Below, in pieces: positions 61,027-64,000 of a DNA stretch of 64,000 nt (position 1 is the stretch's first letter; each line of letters starts with the position of its first letter). The notes beneath the pieces are model-generated. The model made no database searches and was not told where the DNA came from. It saw only the letters and a program-made list of their open reading frames with translations. The DNA comes from Hyphomicrobiales bacterium (GTDB lineage: Bacteria; Pseudomonadota; Alphaproteobacteria; Rhizobiales; Aestuariivirgaceae), in NCBI GenBank assembly GCA_025363755.1, contig JANYLQ010000029.1:186001-250000 (forward strand). The letters are read 5' to 3'. The position numbers and the translations under genes were made by a program.

Positions 61027-61540
61027 GCATTGGCTTGTAATCATCTCGCGCCCAATGGCTGATCGAATCCCTAGGTGTGGGGTTTTGGCTTTTGATGATA
61101 CCATAATGCCGCGCCAAACGCGTCAGTGCCAAGGCCAGCACGGCTTTTCCACTGCGGGGTGGAAGAGCTAAAACCAACTCTGCATTTTCAAAACCCGATG
61201 AAACACAGCAGACTTGATAGAGAATTCCTGAAAGTTCCAAGCCCACTGCGACAAAGGCATGATGGAGGCGCTCGCGCGCTGCAATAGCGTTATCACTCAA
61301 TCTTGAAACAGCATTGTCGCTCATCTGCCAATGTCGCCCGCCAGAACCTGAAGATTCTTCATAGGCGCTGGTAACGCGTTGGGCCATATGTGCAGTTTCA
61401 TAATCTTTGCGCAAACGCTCGCCCGCGAGAAACTGCCTGCCGTCGATATAGGTTTTTCCGTTTGCGTCTTTGCGCAGAAATAATCTGCTGAGCGGGCTTT
61501 CGCTGGCTTCGATTTTTTGTGGGTTATTCGTGCTGCTCAT
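61001..61540 (-). CDS. DUF6456 family protein
   Basis: 179 residues from ATG 61540, with GGAG seven bases ahead. The core AGERLRKDYETAHMAQRVTS, then LSDNAIAARERLHHAFVAVG and AVLALALTRLARHYG, match DUF6456, a family near-restricted to Alphaproteobacteria. Function is not established to my knowledge; a DNA-related or phage-derived regulatory role is possible. Its last 26 bases overlap the end of sufE. Confidence 0.82.
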   Translation of the reverse strand: MSSTNNPQKIEASESPLSRLFLRKDANGKTYIDGRQFLAGERLRKDYETAHMAQRVTSAYEESSGSGGRHWQMSDNAVSRLSDNAIAARERLHHAFVAVGLELSGILYQVCCVSSGFENAELVLALPPRSGKAVLALALTRLARHYGIIKSQNPTPRDSISHWARDDYKPMLMPQQHQP

Positions 61541-61609
61541 TGCAATTCTCCTGTTAGGAGATATTGCATAGCAATTCATTCATACAGAATCAATACCTAT
61601 TTTGGGATT

Positions 61610-62119
61610 TCACGCACCAGAAGCAAGCCTTTGATCTTCCAACCTTTCTGAGGCAGGCATGAAATAATCATAACAAAGCAGGATTTTTATTTGATCAGAA
61701 TTCTCGGTGCACAATGGCAGCTTCAACCAATATTGCACGAGATGTTCTTTATGGTTCCGAGGCCCGCGAAGAATGCCTTGGGTTGGGACACCATCTTCAA
61801 CTGTGCGGCGATACGAGGCCAGCCAATAGTCGCGCTTATCGCCCCAATCTAAATCCTCAATGCACATGCCTGTAATTTCGCGATCATAAATCTCGCGCAG
61901 TCTGGTGCCAGCCAGACGAATGCGACTTTGGCCTAGCTCCGGATTGATATCGACAAGGCTGATGCTGGGAAGTATGCGTGGAATTTGAGTTGGATTTATG
62001 TCAGTGCGCGACGGCATTTTTCTGCCTGCCGCTTTTTCCAGCCAGTAATCATAAAGTTGGCGTTGTTCCGGCACAACCAATTGTGCCCGGAACGCCCCAG
62101 TTTCCGGTCTGTTTAACAC
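61610..62119 (-). CDS. PAS_5-type single PAS domain protein
   Basis: 169 residues from GTG 62119, with GGGGCGG just upstream. A single PAS-like domain is visible: LYDYWLEKAAGRKMPSRTDI, then IPRILPSISLVDINPELG, IRLAGTRLREIYDREITGM and TQGILRGPRNHKEH. It belongs to the PAS_5 group (MopJ-like) of Alphaproteobacteria, which act in signalling, often linked to motility or cell-cycle control. No output domain is present, so it must work through a partner. Confidence 0.85.
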   Translation of the reverse strand: MLNRPETGAFRAQLVVPEQRQLYDYWLEKAAGRKMPSRTDINPTQIPRILPSISLVDINPELGQSRIRLAGTRLREIYDREITGMCIEDLDWGDKRDYWLASYRRTVEDGVPTQGILRGPRNHKEHLVQYWLKLPLCTENSDQIKILLCYDYFMPASERLEDQRLASGA

Positions 62120-62235
62120 TGCCGCCCCTTAACAATTTCGAATCGGTGCGCCTCACCGCTTGTCTTTGTTATGAATCCACATTTGCTGATCCGCAAGAGT
62201 CAAAGGTTAAAAATTATTACTCTTCGTCAGTGAAC

Positions 62236-63771
62236 CTAATTGAGCGGCGCGTAAGGGCCAGTTCTCATCGTCGCCCAATCCCAATAGGTGAGCAATATGC
62301 GTGCCTTGTTAAAGGAGAACGAATCAAATGTTGATTGCAGTTCCTCAACTTCACGCGTGGAGTCAATCAAGCCAGAAGCTGATAGTTTAAGCTTTTCAAA
62401 AATCTCAGTCACTTGCCCGCGTGAAACGCCTGCGGCCTTTAACAGTGCAGCCAAAGGTTCACCCTGCTTATCGGACAAAATGCGACTCACAGTGGCATGA
62501 TTGACGTTTGCATATTCGGCTAATGCTGTTGAAGCACCCTCCAAATTACCTTCGCCTGCCATATCCAATGCCGCGACAATTTTTTCAGGGTCAGCAAATT
62601 GAGCATCGTTTTGTTCTTCGCCATCTGTGACACGAGTGATTTTCAAAATCTTGGTCAAGGTTTCAGAGTCGGTGAGGAAACGATTGAGTAAATAACGGCG
62701 CAGAGGAACCGGCGCCAACCAGAATAGCTCGAACGCCATCGGGACAGGTAAATCAGGTCTTGTGCAAAGTGGCGCCAAGAGGTCGGGATAATCTTTGGCG
62801 AATTCCAGCAAATCCAAGAATGACTCTTGTGGAATTTCAGCGCCAAGGTTTCTCACCAGTGTCAGCAGAACAGAGTCGTCACCTCTATTGACCAATTCGC
62901 TGGTGATGGCTCTTGATAATCTGCGCCTCCGAGCAATCATACGAATTTTTGCCAGATCACCTTCGCCGACCACCATGATCAAATCTTCATCAGTGATGTG
63001 CATGCAGTCTTCAAGAAGTGGCCCGGCGACAACGATGTTTGGATCGGCAATCAACTTGGCCATCAAAAGCGCTGGGGGATTGTCCATCAGGCGAACACGC
63101 TCTGCCAACATCACTAAAGACTTAATCGGCAAGCGCGGCAGCATGCGCAGCAGTGTATCAGCAGCCAAGGCGCGTTCTTGCGGCAGGCCGGCCGAATTGC
63201 TCGATGCCATCATATCCAACAAACTGCGTGCGAGCTCGGCGGCTTCTTGTTCTTGTTCCGGTGTTTGCAGAATAGGTTGTGCGGGCTGTCTTTGCGGTAA
63301 AATTCCCGGAGACACAGCAAAAGCGTCGCGCGGCCTTTGTCTTACTACTGGTTTTTTGACTACAACAGATTCAGTAGCAATTTCTATTTCTGTCTCTTCG
63401 ACATTTTCTGGCGTCGAAATATCTGGTGAATAGACATGGTCTTCTGGTCGACTTTCTACTGAGGTCTGTTCTGCGAGGTCAGCCTGCTGAGTCGCTGCTT
63501 CTATCTTTTGAACAGATTCGGCCGGCGCACTCTGTCCAAAAATTTCGGCCAATATCGCTGGAGCAGCTTCGGGCGCTTCCGCCTTCACTTTGATCTTTGG
63601 TACAATAATTGATGGAACCGCTGGCTTCTTCAAAAGCGCAGTTAAGCGGCGGAATGATTCAGCCGAAACCTGCCTGCGCAATTCTGCCGACGAATCAGCC
63701 ATCCTTGCCCCTTGTATCGAGGCAGGCGTGGTCACAGAACTTTGTCCCTGCGAAGCTGAAATATCCGTCAT
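62236..63771 (-). CDS. DUF2336 domain protein
   Basis: 511 residues from ATG 63771, with GGGAC ahead. An N-terminal variable and Pro-rich part is followed by the DUF2336 helical repeat core (from about 190), with LADTLLRMLPRLPIKSLVML-type repeats and the run of Arg/Lys in IRMIARRRRLSRAITSELV. Members are HEAT-like proteins of Alphaproteobacteria with unknown function. It is divergent, across 194 bases, from the gene at 63966. Confidence 0.85.
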   Translation of the reverse strand: MTDISASQGQSSVTTPASIQGARMADSSAELRRQVSAESFRRLTALLKKPAVPSIIVPKIKVKAEAPEAAPAILAEIFGQSAPAESVQKIEAATQQADLAEQTSVESRPEDHVYSPDISTPENVEETEIEIATESVVVKKPVVRQRPRDAFAVSPGILPQRQPAQPILQTPEQEQEAAELARSLLDMMASSNSAGLPQERALAADTLLRMLPRLPIKSLVMLAERVRLMDNPPALLMAKLIADPNIVVAGPLLEDCMHITDEDLIMVVGEGDLAKIRMIARRRRLSRAITSELVNRGDDSVLLTLVRNLGAEIPQESFLDLLEFAKDYPDLLAPLCTRPDLPVPMAFELFWLAPVPLRRYLLNRFLTDSETLTKILKITRVTDGEEQNDAQFADPEKIVAALDMAGEGNLEGASTALAEYANVNHATVSRILSDKQGEPLAALLKAAGVSRGQVTEIFEKLKLSASGLIDSTREVEELQSTFDSFSFNKARILLTYWDWATMRTGPYAPLN

Positions 63772-63965
63772 AAGTCCCAAGCCAATCCCATACTGCCCCC
63801 AAAACAGCAATGCAGGGTTCCGCTTCAAACTTGATTAACGCAGCCGATTAAGCATGCTGGAAATAGATTTCCTTTAGAGTCATGGTTAACATTCGGTAAA
63901 AATTACGTGTTCATGCCTTCACAAATCAACGACTTATTCACATATTGGGGTTCGAGGAGAATAAA

Positions 63966-64000
63966 ATGAGCAAAATTACGAAGCCCGAAGCAGAATGGAA
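63966..64000 (+). CDS. msrB: Probable peptide-methionine (R)-S-oxide reductase, 5' end only
   Basis: Only the first 11 codons lie in the window: MSKITKPEAEW, then it runs off the right edge. GAGGAG lies before the ATG. This start is like alphaproteobacterial MsrB, which reduces methionine-R-sulfoxide. The call rests on a very short peptide. Confidence 0.5.
   Translation, partial: MSKITKPEAEW

Noticed and set aside
1-64000. tRNA, rRNA or riboswitch genes
   Set aside because: I scanned the intergenic gaps by eye and saw no cloverleaf, rRNA-like stretch or known riboswitch core; a covariance-model search would be needed to exclude small RNAs.

Overview
This window looks like a chromosomal segment of an alphaproteobacterium, most likely in or near Hyphomicrobiales (Rhizobiales). 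The evidence is the gene content: a PleC-type kinase near glnE, a two-component pair, degP and ccmE; a FeuN-FeuP-FeuQ-like module; several small families typical of Alphaproteobacteria (DUF1491, DUF2336, DUF5330, DUF6456, DUF3309); a gene-transfer-agent-like terminase; and long intergenic palindromes of the kind common in rhizobial genomes. I see no rRNA, tRNA, CRISPR array or insertion sequence. Genes are tightly packed, with many ATGA/GTGA start-stop overlaps.

Layout. 0-3 kb: start of an N-methylglutamate-synthase-like operon (XRE-cupin regulator, glxB, partial glxC), then a LacI regulator with a perfect operator palindrome. 3-6.5 kb: an orphan GH32/68-like glycosidase, glycerate kinase and an M20 deacylase. 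6.5-10.6 kb: a compact operon of flavin reductase, HpaB-type monooxygenase, RidA and DUF1028, with a divergent LysR regulator. 10.6-24.5 kb: pepN, pleC-like kinase, an ECF sigma/anti-sigma/metal-sensor trio, glnE, histidine kinase and response regulator, degP, ccmE. 24.6-32.6 kb: heterotetrameric sarcosine oxidase soxBDAG, a small secreted protein, a MetF-like gene and a GlxA/GbdR-type regulator. 32.8-35.2 kb: feuQ-feuP-feuN-like genes. 35.3-38.2 kb: a terminase plus lysis cassette with no capsid genes. 38.2-38.7 kb: a duplicated palindromic region. 38.7-46.9 kb: the NAD-linked molybdenum formate dehydrogenase cluster (fdsR, a secreted barrel protein, fdsG-B-A, fdhD, fdsD). 46.9-54.2 kb: ChaC with an XRE regulator, a Gram-negative sortase with its VIT/VWA substrate, YcgN, gamma-glutamyltransferase and a VOC protein. 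54.3-64 kb: PBP1A, DUF1214/DUF1254, a peptidoglycan-binding protein and small conserved genes, sufE, a PAS protein, DUF2336, and the first codons of a probable msrB.

How the genes may work together. The strongest theme is one-carbon and methylamine-type metabolism: glxB/glxC (N-methylglutamate synthesis), tetrameric sarcosine oxidase (which makes 5,10-methylene-tetrahydrofolate), a MetF-like reductase, and a formate dehydrogenase that turns formate into CO2 and NADH. A second theme is the cell envelope: PleC-like, FeuNPQ-like, DegP, PBP1A, sortase and peptidoglycan-binding proteins. A third is gamma-glutamyl and glutathione turnover (ChaC and Ggt).

The most likely undescribed items are the reductase/monooxygenase/RidA/DUF1028 operon, the secreted GH-A-like protein lodged between fdsR and fdsG, the sortase-substrate pair, the capsid-less packaging/lysis cassette, and a 79-residue secreted protein with its own terminator. 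All family assignments are from reading the translated sequence; no database search was run.
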